NCBI RefSeq assembly: GCF_004145405.1
Contig: NZ_SELQ01000010.1
Coordinates: 1-64,000, forward strand
Reading direction: 5' to 3'
From: Salipiger sp. IMCC34102
GTDB taxonomy: Bacteria > Pseudomonadota > Alphaproteobacteria > Rhodobacterales > Rhodobacteraceae
DNA length: 64,000 nt
The translations under genes were made by a program, and so were the position numbers. Every line of letters begins with the position of its first letter. Position 1 is the stretch's first letter. The notes below the pieces were generated by a model that saw only the letters and a list, made by a program, of their open reading frames with translations, was not told the origin of the DNA and did not search any database. Below, piece by piece: positions 9,018-20,567 of the stretch.

Positions 9018-9020
9018 ACC

Positions 9021-9862
9021 ATGCAGAACGATCAGATCTTGGACGTGTGCAACTTGACCGTCCGCTTTGCGAACGGCGCCGTGCGCGCGGTCGACGGGGT
9101 GGACCTTTCGCTGGGTCGCGGAAAGTTGGGCATCGTCGGGGAATCCGGTTCCGGCAAATCCACCGTGGGCCGCGCGTTGATGCGGCTGCTGCCGCCTTTC
9201 GCCAGCGTCACGGCCGACCGGCTGAGCTTCGACGGGCAGGACCTGCTGGATTTGTCCGAGCGGCGGATGCACAAGCTGCGCGGCGCGCGCATGTCGCTGA
9301 TCATGCAGGACCCGCGCTATTCGCTGAATCCGGTCAAGACCATCGGCATTCAGGTCGCCGAAGCCGCACGTTTGCACCTTGGTCACAGGCGCAAAGAAGC
9401 GCGGGATGCGGCGGAAGCGATCCTTGAACGGGTCCGGATCCGCGAACCGCGTCGCGTACTCGACGCCTACCCGCATCAGATCTCGGGCGGGATGGGCCAG
9501 CGCGTGATGATCGGGATGATGCTGCTGGCTAAGCCCCGGCTGGTCATCGCGGACGAGCCGACGTCGGCGCTGGACGTCAGCGTCCGGGGCGAGGTGCTGG
9601 ATCTGCTGGACGAGATGGTCGAGCAGGAAGGGGCGGCACTGATCCTAATCAGCCACGACATCCGCATGGTTTCGGCTTTCTGCGAGCGGATCGCGGTCAT
9701 GTACAAAGGGCGGGTGGTCGAGGAACTGGCCCATCTGGGAGAGGCCGAGCACATCTACACCCGTGGCCTGATCTCGGCGATGCCTGATCCACGCCTTCCG
9801 GTCCGCCGTCTGAAGGTACCCGACCGGGCGGCCCTTGCGAAACTGGAATCGGAGGGCGGGAT

Positions 9863-9866
<4 letters not shown>
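9021..9866 (+). CDS. ABC transporter ATP-binding protein, DppD/OppD type
   Basis: Protein of 281 residues. Walker A is GESGSGKST at about 40-48, the signature is ISGGMGQR, and Walker B with the catalytic Glu is LVIADEPTSALD. The switch His follows in LILISHDIRMV. The C-terminal oligopeptide-transporter extension is short (SAMPDPRLPVRRL), so the protein is some 40-50 residues shorter than E. coli DppD. It overlaps the next ATPase gene by 4 bases. It should pair with that ATPase to energise the two permeases at the cytoplasmic face of the membrane. Confidence 0.9.
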
Positions 9867-12791
<2,925 letters not shown>

Positions 12792-12970
12792 TTCAAGCGC
12801 CGCCCCAGATCAAGATCCGCTTCGGAATTTGCGAGACCCGAAGGCGGAAGAGTGGATGCGCCGGGGGTACTGTCGTCGCAATGCGGCGGACCTTCGACAT
12901 CGCCCGCAACATGGTCGTGAACCGGGACTGACCTGTTCGGACCGGCACGTATCTTCCAGAAAGGACCACG
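12792..12970. other. Intergenic stretch inside the catabolic operon
   Basis: This 179-base gap is longer than other gaps in the operon. A short frame from 12788 to 12931 overlaps the previous stop but has no family resemblance, and I do not call it. A ribosome site (AGAAAGGA) precedes the dehydrogenase gene. Confidence 0.3.
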
Positions 12971-14458
12971 ATGACTGACTTGACAGGCAAACACCTCATC
13001 GCTGGGGACTGGGTCCCGGGCGAGGCGACATTCCGCACCGACCCCGCCACTGGCGGACCGGCAGAGATTCACGCAGGGTCCGCCGACCTTGTGGACCGCG
13101 CGGCCCAGGCGGCCGAGGAAGCCTTTCATGCCTATGCGGCAAGCGCGCGAGAGGTCCGAGCGGTGTTCCTGACCGCCATCGCCGAAGAACTTGAGGCCCG
13201 CGCCGACGAGATCGTGCCCATGGCCATGGCCGAAAGCGCGCTGCCCGAAGGTCGGATCCGCGATATCGAATTGCCGCGCACGGCCAACCAGATGCGGCTA
13301 TTCGCGGGGCACATCCGCGATGACGCCCACCTCGACCTGCGCCGGGACGCAGGCGGGCCGGACCTGCGGATCGTTCAGCGTCCGATCGGACCAGTCGCGG
13401 TTTTCGGCGCTTCGAACTTTCCGCTCGCCTTCTCGACTGCCGGGGGCGACACCGCCGCAGCGCTTGCCGCGGGATGCCCGGTCGTGGTCAAGGCGCACGA
13501 GGCCCATGCGGGCACCTGCGAGTTAGTCGCGCGTGGGATCCAGGCCGCCGCTGACCGCAGTGGGATGCCGGCCGGTGTCTTCAACCAGGTGCAGGGCGGC
13601 AGTCTCGACGTCGGTCAGGCCTTGGTAGTCCATCCGCTGATCAAGGCGGTCGGTTTTACAGGGTCCTATCGCGGCGGGAAGGCGCTGTTCGACCTTGCCG
13701 CCAGCCGGTCGGAGCCGATCCCGGTCTTTGCCGAGATGGGATCGGTCAATCCGATGTTCCTGCTGCCGCGGGCTTTGGCCGGCAAGGGTGCCGATCTGGG
13801 GAACGGCTGGGCAGCATCGCTTACCATGGGGGTCGGCCAGTTCTGCACCAACCCCGGGATCGCGGTGCTTCTCAACGGCCCGGATGCGGACGCCTTTCGC
13901 GATGCCTGCGCCGCCGCGCTGAAAGCCACCGGCGCGCAGACCATGCTGACCGCCGGTATCGCGCAGGCCTATCGAGACGGGATCGCGACCCTGTCGGCAC
14001 AGCAGGGTGTGACCGCCCATGTCACATCCGACCCCAAAGGCCGGGACGCGCAACCGGTCCTGTTCGAGACCGACGCCGCGACCTTTCTTGCTAACGACAC
14101 GCTCTCGCACGAAATCTTCGGGCCGGCCGGCTTGATCGTGCGGGCCGCCTCCATCGACGAGATGGAGCGGATCGCTCGCGCGCTGGAGGGGCAGTTGACC
14201 GTTACGCTGCACATGACGCAAGAGGACGCCGACCATGTGCGCCAACTGCTGCCGATCCTAGAGCGCAAGGCGGGACGAATCCTTGCTAACGGATTCCCGA
14301 CCGGGGTGAAGGTTTCGGACGCAATGGTACATGGCGGCCCCTGGCCGGCCTCGTCGAACTTCGGTGCGACAAGCGTGGGCACCCTGGCCATTCGCCGGTT
14401 CCTACGACCCGTGTGTTATCAGGACATTCCGGAGATGTTCTTGGCCGAGACGGCCTGA
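12971..14458 (+). CDS. 2,5-dioxovalerate (alpha-ketoglutarate semialdehyde) dehydrogenase
   Basis: Protein of 495 residues in the aldehyde dehydrogenase superfamily. It oxidises 2,5-dioxopentanoate to 2-oxoglutarate with NAD(P)+, the last step after KdgD. Family features are GPVAVFGASNFPLAFSTAGG in the nucleotide-binding fold, the VKAHEAHAGT segment with cofactor Lys, VGFTGSYRGG, EMGSVNPMFLLP with the general-base Glu, and the nucleophile Cys in GVGQFCTNPGI. The N-terminal LTGKHLIAGDWVPG is typical of KGSADH rather than of other branches. It closes the operon; no clear intrinsic terminator follows. Confidence 0.88.
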   Translation: MTDLTGKHLIAGDWVPGEATFRTDPATGGPAEIHAGSADLVDRAAQAAEEAFHAYAASAREVRAVFLTAIAEELEARADEIVPMAMAESALPEGRIRDIELPRTANQMRLFAGHIRDDAHLDLRRDAGGPDLRIVQRPIGPVAVFGASNFPLAFSTAGGDTAAALAAGCPVVVKAHEAHAGTCELVARGIQAAADRSGMPAGVFNQVQGGSLDVGQALVVHPLIKAVGFTGSYRGGKALFDLAASRSEPIPVFAEMGSVNPMFLLPRALAGKGADLGNGWAASLTMGVGQFCTNPGIAVLLNGPDADAFRDACAAALKATGAQTMLTAGIAQAYRDGIATLSAQQGVTAHVTSDPKGRDAQPVLFETDAATFLANDTLSHEIFGPAGLIVRAASIDEMERIARALEGQLTVTLHMTQEDADHVRQLLPILERKAGRILANGFPTGVKVSDAMVHGGPWPASSNFGATSVGTLAIRRFLRPVCYQDIPEMFLAETA

Positions 14459-14775
14459 AGCCCGAACCGCCCCCGCCGTCCCTTCGAATAGGACCGAACC
14501 GCGGCAGGCCTCTCTTTCAAAATTCAGAGCGTTCTTAGTGATAGTTATTGTCCTGGCCCAGCAGGACCTAGCGCCGGTCTTGTGTAGAATTGAAAGTGGC
14601 TGTTGCACTCATGAGTGTGCAGGCTTCAGCCAGCTCCGGAAACGGTCGTTTTCGACAGCCCGGACGTCGCGACGCGAGATCAAGAATTTCGTGATGCCAG
14701 AAACCGCGTGCAAAACCGACGTGGTTTTGGCAGGTTTCAGACCATGTCGCGGGCCGTGATGGAGGGAACGCAAAG
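14459..14775. other. Intergenic stretch with a small hairpin
   Basis: No credible gene is seen between the dehydrogenase and the 86-residue gene. The stretch contains a hairpin with 7-bp arms (CAAAACC/GGTTTTG, 14711-14729, loop 5) and a 12-bp palindrome (CACTCATGAGTG, near 14606). Neither has a T-run, so neither is called a terminator. Confidence 0.35.
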
Positions 14776-15036
14776 ATGGATGATGAACCCGTTCTGGTCG
14801 ACTCCGCCCTATCCCAAGAGATCGAGGTCGATGGTTACGTGTTCGAGATCAACATCTTCCGACTGGGGCACGAGACGTCCTGGACGCTCGAGGTCGTGGA
14901 TGAAGACAATACGTCTCATGTCTGGGACGACACCTTCGCGTCTGATCTGTCAGCCTTGATGGAGGCACAGAAAGAGCTGCGGTCGATGGGTGCAAAGGCA
15001 TTCATGGCCGGTGAGGCACCTCCGACCCTGCACTGA
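14776..15036 (+). CDS. Hypothetical protein
   Basis: Protein of 86 residues with a good ribosome site (GGAGGG, about 10 bases upstream). It is acidic and looks like a small alpha/beta fold: strands around EVDGYVFEINIFRL and WTLEVVDEDN, then a helix LSALMEAQKELRSMG. There is no signal peptide. I do not recognise the family. It is convergent with the WGR gene that ends at 15058, and it may belong to the integrase-associated accessory block rather than the catabolic operon. Confidence 0.6.
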   Translation: MDDEPVLVDSALSQEIEVDGYVFEINIFRLGHETSWTLEVVDEDNTSHVWDDTFASDLSALMEAQKELRSMGAKAFMAGEAPPTLH

Positions 15037-15057
15037 GGTAAATGCCTCGCCTTGGAA

Positions 15058-15273
15058 CTACTCGTAGCCCTTCTTGGCCTTCGCCATATGTAGCGCGAAG
15101 CGAGCGTCCTTTGCGGCGGCCTCGGTATCGAACCAGTCGGTCCGCAGCTGCCCGGACCCTCCGATCCGTCCCCAGTTGCGCACGAGCCCCCAATCGCCGA
15201 AGAGCCCGCGTACGATCTCCAGGCGATAGAACCGGTGCAAGTTAGCGTTGGGTTCTGTCTTGGTGAGATGCAT
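15058..15273 (-). CDS. WGR-domain protein
   Basis: Small protein of 71 residues, started at the ATG at 15273; a GTG at 15288 is an alternative that overlaps the integrase gene. Nearly the whole protein is a WGR domain: NLHRFYRLEIVRGLFGDW, then LVRNWGRIGGSGQLRTDWF and a closing helix rich in Ala and Lys. WGR domains occur in PARPs and in bacterial proteins associated with DNA processing, and they are thought to bind nucleic acid ends. The gene starts 5 bases after the recombinase stop codon, so the two are one operon. A helper role for the recombinase is inference. Confidence 0.8.
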   Translation of the reverse strand: MHLTKTEPNANLHRFYRLEIVRGLFGDWGLVRNWGRIGGSGQLRTDWFDTEAAAKDARFALHMAKAKKGYE

Positions 15274-15278
15274 GGCCC

Positions 15279-15884
15279 CTACCCCCACATCCTCGCGGCA
15301 ATGTCCTGCTCTTCACGACCGACCGCATCGGCATAGATCGCCGTGGTGCTGAGCTGGGCGTGCCCCATCCACTTCTGCACCATATGCAAGGGCACGCCGC
15401 TGATAGTCGCGTTGATCCCAAACCCATGGCGCAGACCCTTGGGACTGCGATGCGGCGCGTCCGGGATTTTGGCTTCGATCATGATGCGTTTGACGATCTG
15501 CCAGACCCGCACGCGGCCAATCGGCCAGATCGGGGTCGCAGCCCGCTTGCGGGAGGCTTGCGCCTCGCGGATGCTGTGGGCGGTGTTCAGGGTATCGAGA
15601 AACTCGGGTGGGACCGGCACGGTCCGGAATATGATCTTCTGCTGCCCTGCGCCGTCCCGCCGCTTCTTGAGGGAGCGGATTGCAATGGTGCCGCCGGAGA
15701 GGTCGATCCTGGCCGGGGTGATCTCCAGCAGCTCGGAGGGACGGCACCCGGTCCAGTGCAGCGTCTCGCACAGGGTTCGGTCGCGCGCGGGCTGGCGTCG
15801 GGCGGCGGCGAGGAAGGCGGCTCGCTCCTCGGCGTTCAGATAGAGCCGGTTTCCGGCGGGGTCATGGAGGCGCATTTCGGACAT
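15279..15884 (-). CDS. Compact tyrosine recombinase (phage-integrase family)
   Basis: Protein of 201 residues, consisting almost only of the catalytic domain; the usual N-terminal SAM-like DNA-binding domain is largely missing. The catalytic set is visible: Arg48 in TGCRPSE, a Lys around 73 in SLKKRR, Arg152 in PKGLRHGFG (Lys149 replaces the usual first His), His175 in WMGHAQLST and the nucleophile Tyr184 in TAIYADA. Such short recombinases are common on Rhodobacteraceae plasmids and may act in dimer resolution or cassette movement. An inverted repeat lies 5 bases upstream of its start codon and a 27-bp palindrome about 100 bases upstream. Confidence 0.85.
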   Translation of the reverse strand: MSEMRLHDPAGNRLYLNAEERAAFLAAARRQPARDRTLCETLHWTGCRPSELLEITPARIDLSGGTIAIRSLKKRRDGAGQQKIIFRTVPVPPEFLDTLNTAHSIREAQASRKRAATPIWPIGRVRVWQIVKRIMIEAKIPDAPHRSPKGLRHGFGINATISGVPLHMVQKWMGHAQLSTTAIYADAVGREEQDIAARMWG

Positions 15885-15888
15885 GTTG

Positions 15889-15910
15889 AACAGTTTACGT
15901 GAATACTGTT
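15889..15910. promoter_or_regulatory. Inverted repeat upstream of the recombinase gene
   Basis: AACAGT at 15889-15894 and ACTGTT at 15905-15910 form an inverted repeat with a 10-base spacer. The right half continues as ACTGTTAAG, nearly the same as the AGTGTTAAG arm of the palindrome at 15983. It lies directly before the recombinase start, so it could be an autoregulatory operator or a recombination core. Confidence 0.45.
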
Positions 15911-16286
15911 AAGCGCGGAAGCCTGAACAGGCTTCCTGCCCTGCCCATTTATAGACCTCATGCCGGTCCTGTGGCGCGGGCGCTTAACACTATTATTAAT
16001 AGTGTTAAGTCCGCTTTCGGCCCATTCCGGACCTTCGACCAGAAGACGCTCGCTGCGCCGCGGCTTCGCCGCAGCGGTCGTTCGCGCAAACATGCAGCGT
16101 TGCTCAGCCTCTGGAGATCGACTGAGCGGACGGAGGAAGCTTTCGCAGTTGAAGATCGAAGCTGCCGGAGACGGGCGCGTAGCACTTGCCCTACCATTTT
16201 GAAAAGGTCACTATTTAGGAAGTCTTCAAGCAAGCCACAGAGCTTGCTCAATTTTCTGCCCGCCACAGTCCCACGGTGATCCCCGC
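15911..16286. other. Non-coding region between recombinase and helicase-nuclease genes
   Basis: This divergent intergenic region of about 375 bases holds no convincing gene. It contains the 27-bp palindrome at 15983-16009 and a G+C-rich segment with short CGCTGCG/CGCAGCG-type inverted repeats near 16050-16080. It must carry promoters for both flanking genes. Confidence 0.4.
15983..16009. repeat. 27-bp perfect palindrome
   Basis: The arms CTTAACACTATTA and TAATAGTGTTAAG (13 bp each) flank a single central T. The arms share the GTTAAG half-site with the inverted repeat just upstream of the recombinase gene. It is A+T-rich within G+C-rich surroundings. This is a good candidate for an operator, a recombinase core or a strand-opening site. 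Confidence 0.7.
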
Positions 16287-19200
16287 ATGGCCGCAACACT
16301 ACCGAATGTCCTGCAATATTGGCGGACATCGCTGGCGGATGGTGCGCTTGGCGAAGGGACGTTCCGGACTGCGGATCGAAAGAGATTTCTGGTGCTCCCG
16401 AATGACGCGCTCAAGACGGGCAGCCTTCCCAAGCAACTGGTCCAGACCCTATTCTGGGGAAAGGATGCTTCTGGAACAGTATCGGTTCGCTTCTGGCCCC
16501 TGGTAACAGCCCGCAAAGCCTCGCATGCCGCGTCGCGCGCCGATGGGATGCCGGAGATTGTCGCCCCCGTGGTCACCGAGGGCTTCGTGGATCGAGCGGG
16601 GCAGATAGTTCCGACTCGCAATGCCATTGCGCGCGACTTGCTGACGCCATTGCCCCGGGGTGCCTTCGCCCTTGGATCGGTGGAGGCGCTTGACGATTTT
16701 TTGACGACGACGCCCCTTCCCGAGATAACGTCGGCCGAAGGCTGGCAGGACTATCGCCAGCATTGCCGTCAGATGGTCGACGCCTTGGCCCCGGGCTGGC
16801 CCTCTCAGGAGACGGAATACTTGCCGACTGGAAGCGGTTTCATCGAGGCATCGGAAGGCGCCGCTGCAACGGTGCGCGGGATGTTGGATCTTTACGACAA
16901 CCTGCTGGCCAATGAACCGGATACGCCGCTTCTACGCCAAGTTGCGTCGCCTCACCGCGCTGGGAATGCGGTGGATCACAGCATTGAGAAGGAATTCTCT
17001 CGACGCCTTGGGCATTCGAACCCGCACTTCCCCTTGGCCGAACAACAACGGCAGGTCCTGGCTTGGCTGGACGTCGCCAAACCGGGCGAGGTTATCGCGG
17101 TGAACGGTCCGCCCGGAACCGGCAAGACGACCATGCTGCTCTCCGCTGTGGCAGGGCTATGGGTAAAGGCCGCACTCGAAGGGGGCGAGCCGCCTCTAAT
17201 CGTCGCGGCCTCGTCTAACAACCAAGCGGTCACCAACATCATTGACGCTTTTGGCAAGGATTTCGCAGCGGGCGACGGTGTGTTTGCCGGGCGTTGGTTG
17301 CCGGACATCCAGAGCTTCGGGATGTTCCTGCCGTCGCATTCCCGACGCATGGAGGCCGCGCAGCGCTATCAGACAGAGGCCTTCCAGGCGAATTGTGAAT
17401 CCGTGGCCTATGTCGATCGCGCGCGGACAGCCTGGCTGGAAGCTGCGTGTCGAGCATTCCCGGATGCAAAGGGCGAAGACGTCGCCGGATTTGTCATGAA
17501 GTTGCAAGACCGGATGACCGGGGAAGCCAGCAAGCTCCGAAAGCTCGACACGGCGCTTGACCGCCACAGAATTTGCGCTGCTGCCCTGCGGTCGGAACTG
17601 GGAGAAGACCCGGGCGTAGAGCAGGCCAGACGCGCGGATACTCTCCGTGCCGGTCAGGAAGAGGCGGATCGACTGGCCGCCGCACGCGCGGCGCTGGATC
17701 ACTATCTTGCCTCTGAATCTTGGCTCACCGGTCTTTTCGGGTTCGTTTCTTCGGTCAAGCACAAGCGCGCTTTGAAGGCGCGGCTGGCTGTAGGAGATCG
17801 GCTAGACGGGTTGCAGGATATGAACCGTGTCGAGGATATCGAGAGGCGGGTCAGGGACGCCCTGAGACAAGGGCAGCAGAGCCTTGCCTCTGCTAAACGG
17901 CTCTTGGCCCGAGCAGAGGACCTGACACAACAGGCCAAGGCAAGCGACCTGGCTTGGCGCGAGGCGGCTGAGGCCTTCGGGGGCTCGGATGACCTCGACG
18001 CGCTCGAGCGGCAGGCTGATCTCGGAACCCGTTTTGAGTTGTTCCTTCTCGCGACCCACTACTGGGAAGGACGATGGTTGATGGCGATGGACGCCGATCT
18101 TGGCACCATCACCACGTCGCACGAAAAAACCGGGCGAAAGGCCGTCGAACCACGCTGGCAACGTCGCATGATGTTGACGCCCTGCGCCGTGGCCACCTTT
18201 GCCAGCCTGCCGGGGAAGCTGTCGTGCAGTCGCTACCACGGCGGCAAGTTCGCTTCCGAAAGCCTATACAATTTCATCGACCTGCTGATCGTCGATGAAG
18301 CTGGACAAGTCCTGCCGGAGGTCGCGGGCGCCTCTTTCGCCCTGGCCAAACGCGCGCTGGTTATCGGCGACACGCAGCAGATCGAGCCGATCTCTGCGGT
18401 GCCCGGCCCTGTCGATATCGGCAACCTCAAGGACAGCGGGTTGATCGACGGCGAGAAGGTGCCCCATTGCCTGGCCGCGAGCGGCATCCGGTCCACCGAC
18501 GGCAGCGCCATGCGTCTTGCGCAGCAGGCCTGCAAGATCGCGCCCTGGCCCGAGCTGGATCGCGGGCTCTACCTGTTTGAACATCGCCGTTGCCATGACG
18601 AGATCATCGGCTTCAGCAATGCCCTATGCTACAAGGGTAAACTGCGCCCGATGCGCGGCCCCGCACTGGCGGATGCGGCTCTTCCCGCATTGGGTTACCT
18701 ACATGTCGAAGGCCGCGCCTTCTCGAATGGTGGCAGCCGCGCCAACCCCGTCGAAGCCCGAACCATCGCCGCGTGGCTGGAGGAAAACCGTGCGCATCTG
18801 GAAGGGCATTACAGCGCCCCACTTGAGCATATTGTCGGGGTCGTCACGCCCTTTGGCCAGCAAGTGCGCGCCATTCGGGACGCCTGCACCGCGCGCGGCA
18901 TCAAAGTGGCCGGTCGTGAAGGCATGACCATCGGCACCGTGCACGCGCTGCAAGGGGCCGAACGGCCGGTGGTGATCTTCTCGCCAGTCTATTCCAAACA
19001 CGCGGATGGTGGTTTTATCGATGCCTCGCCCAGCATGTTGAACGTGACGGTGTCGCGCGCCAAGGATAGCTGCCTCGTCTTCGGCGATATGGACATCATG
19101 GCCACCGCCCGCAGCGGTTCTCCACGCGCATTGCTGTCCGAATTCCTTGCAGCCAAGGGCAAGGCGTTGGATTTTGCCATGGAGCCGCGCGAAGACCTGA

Positions 19201-19682
19201 CCCGCGGCGAAGCGCAGATCGAGATGCTTCAGCACTCTGCCGGGCACGATACCTTCCTCTTGAGTGCACTCAAGGCCAAGGGGCGAAAATACATGATCGT
19301 CAGCCCGTGGGTCGTTGTCGGAACGATCGAGCGGTCTGGCCTGTTGGAAGCAATGACGTCCGCTCGCCAGCGCGGGGCAGATATCGACGTCTTTGCAGAT
19401 CCGCTGCTGAACACCGGCCCAGCGGCAGGTGGGCAGAGCCAAATGGAAGCCGTGGAACGCCAGCTTTCCGCGATCGGTGTCGCAGTTCATCGGGTTCCGA
19501 AACTCCACAGCAAGATCGTAACTGTCGACAAGGCGCTTCTCTGTGCCGGATCATTCAACTGGCTTAGCGCGGATCGGAACGGTCAATACGCCCGGCACGA
19601 AACCTCGTTTGTCTATCGCGGCCCGCATCTCGAAGACGAAATCAAGACCATCCGGGACGGCCTCGCGCGACGCGCGAAGTAG
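16287..19682 (+). CDS. SF1 (COG1112/UPF1-like) helicase fused to a PLD nuclease; type II Mokosh MkoC-like
   Basis: Protein of 1,131 residues. An N-terminal region of about 270 residues has no recognised motif. The superfamily-1 helicase core follows: Walker A GPPGTGKTT at 274-282, a long coiled insert (about 400-640), Walker B DEAGQ near 669, motif III GDTQQIEPI near 694, and late motifs GTVHALQGAE (about 882) and VTVSRAKD (about 920). The last 150 residues form a PLD domain with one HKD motif (HSKIVTVD, near 1073). Fusion of a COG1112-type helicase with a PLD nuclease in one polypeptide is the described layout of type II Mokosh (mkoC). Other helicase-nuclease fusions are possible. The recombinase and WGR genes lie divergently upstream. 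The ribosome site before 16287 is weak. Confidence 0.8.
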   Translation: MAATLPNVLQYWRTSLADGALGEGTFRTADRKRFLVLPNDALKTGSLPKQLVQTLFWGKDASGTVSVRFWPLVTARKASHAASRADGMPEIVAPVVTEGFVDRAGQIVPTRNAIARDLLTPLPRGAFALGSVEALDDFLTTTPLPEITSAEGWQDYRQHCRQMVDALAPGWPSQETEYLPTGSGFIEASEGAAATVRGMLDLYDNLLANEPDTPLLRQVASPHRAGNAVDHSIEKEFSRRLGHSNPHFPLAEQQRQVLAWLDVAKPGEVIAVNGPPGTGKTTMLLSAVAGLWVKAALEGGEPPLIVAASSNNQAVTNIIDAFGKDFAAGDGVFAGRWLPDIQSFGMFLPSHSRRMEAAQRYQTEAFQANCESVAYVDRARTAWLEAACRAFPDAKGEDVAGFVMKLQDRMTGEASKLRKLDTALDRHRICAAALRSELGEDPGVEQARRADTLRAGQEEADRLAAARAALDHYLASESWLTGLFGFVSSVKHKRALKARLAVGDRLDGLQDMNRVEDIERRVRDALRQGQQSLASAKRLLARAEDLTQQAKASDLAWREAAEAFGGSDDLDALERQADLGTRFELFLLATHYWEGRWLMAMDADLGTITTSHEKTGRKAVEPRWQRRMMLTPCAVATFASLPGKLSCSRYHGGKFASESLYNFIDLLIVDEAGQVLPEVAGASFALAKRALVIGDTQQIEPISAVPGPVDIGNLKDSGLIDGEKVPHCLAASGIRSTDGSAMRLAQQACKIAPWPELDRGLYLFEHRRCHDEIIGFSNALCYKGKLRPMRGPALADAALPALGYLHVEGRAFSNGGSRANPVEARTIAAWLEENRAHLEGHYSAPLEHIVGVVTPFGQQVRAIRDACTARGIKVAGREGMTIGTVHALQGAERPVVIFSPVYSKHADGGFIDASPSMLNVTVSRAKDSCLVFGDMDIMATARSGSPRALLSEFLAAKGKALDFAMEPREDLTRGEAQIEMLQHSAGHDTFLLSALKAKGRKYMIVSPWVVVGTIERSGLLEAMTSARQRGADIDVFADPLLNTGPAAGGQSQMEAVERQLSAIGVAVHRVPKLHSKIVTVDKALLCAGSFNWLSADRNGQYARHETSFVYRGPHLEDEIKTIRDGLARRAK

Positions 19683-19839
19683 CAGTCGGCTCACAGCGGT
19701 CGTTCGGCTACCCGAAAACGAACGTCCGGACACCGCTATTGGCGCCGACAAAATGGATTTCAATAAGTCGGGTAAGCACGGCACGCCCAAGGCTGAAGTA
19801 ATCGCTCTACTGCGACAGGTCATTTGAGGGCAACCGCCC
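19683..19839. other. Gap with a vestigial start-like frame
   Basis: A 24-codon frame at 19755-19829 begins MDFNKSGKHGTP. Its KSGKxGTP motif recurs at the start of the frame at 20568. It has no ribosome site and ends after LLRQVI, so it is probably the cut 5' end of a small gene. Confidence 0.35.
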
Positions 19840-19940
19840 GAGCCGCGAGCCGCGAGCCTGTCGTGCATCCACGGATCGTGGCTGGCGAGCACGATGGCGA
19901 TGCCCTGTTCGCGCAGGTCCGCGAAACCTTCGATGGTCAT
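19840..19940 (-). pseudogene. ABC-transporter ATPase C-terminal fragment
   Basis: Read on the minus strand, this piece encodes DLREQGIAIVLASHDPWMHDRLA. It matches the region after Walker B of LolD-type ABC ATPases, where the switch His lies in ASHD. Nothing else of the ATPase remains; IS3 sequence begins on one side and the vestigial frame on the other. Confidence 0.5.
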
Positions 19941-20496
19941 CGACAATACACTAGACCGGCAGTCTGAAGTGGCGACACCGGACAGCGTTTGGGTAACCGA
20001 CATCACCTACATCCGCACGCAGGAAGGCTTTGCCTATCTCGCCGTGGTCATCGATCTGTTCTCGCGTCGTGTCGTCGGCTGGTCGATGCAGAGCCGACAG
20101 ACGACGGATGTGGTGTTGCAAGCGCTGCTCATGGCGACTTGGCGAAGGAAGCCCAAGGGAAAGGTTCTGATCCATTCGGACCAGGGCAGCCAATTCACCA
20201 GCATGGATTGGGCGGCGTTCCTGCGGGCCCACAATCTGGAACACTCGATGAGCCGCCGCGGAAACTGCCATGACAACGCGGATGCGGAGAGCTTCTTCAA
20301 CCTGCTGAAGCGTGAGCGGATCAGGCGACGGACCTACCGAACACGCGAAGAAGCCAGGCGGGATGTGTTCGACTACATCGAGATGTTCTACAACCCTAAG
20401 CGAAAGCACGCCCGGAACGGAATGCTGTCGCCCGTCGACTTCGAGCGGCAGCAGAAACTGAGACGCGAAGGCGTCTAAGAAACGCGGGGCTATTCA
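19941..20496 (+). mobile_element. 5'-truncated IS3-family element (OrfB catalytic part and right end)
   Basis: The frame ending at 20478 encodes about 178 residues of an IS3 OrfB integrase domain: VTDITYIRT with the first Asp, IHSDQGSQF with the second Asp, and DNADAESFFNLLKRE with the Glu. It ends with FERQQKLRREGV. The right end, GCGTCTAAGAAACGCGGGGC up to about 20496, resembles the terminus of the IS3 element at 21570-22794. OrfA and the first half of OrfB are missing, so it cannot move by itself. Confidence 0.8.
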
Positions 20497-20567
20497 AACA
20501 TCCGTGACACAGGGGGAGTGGAGCGGTATCTGAAAAGAGTACCGGCTAAACGAACAGGAGAAACGTC

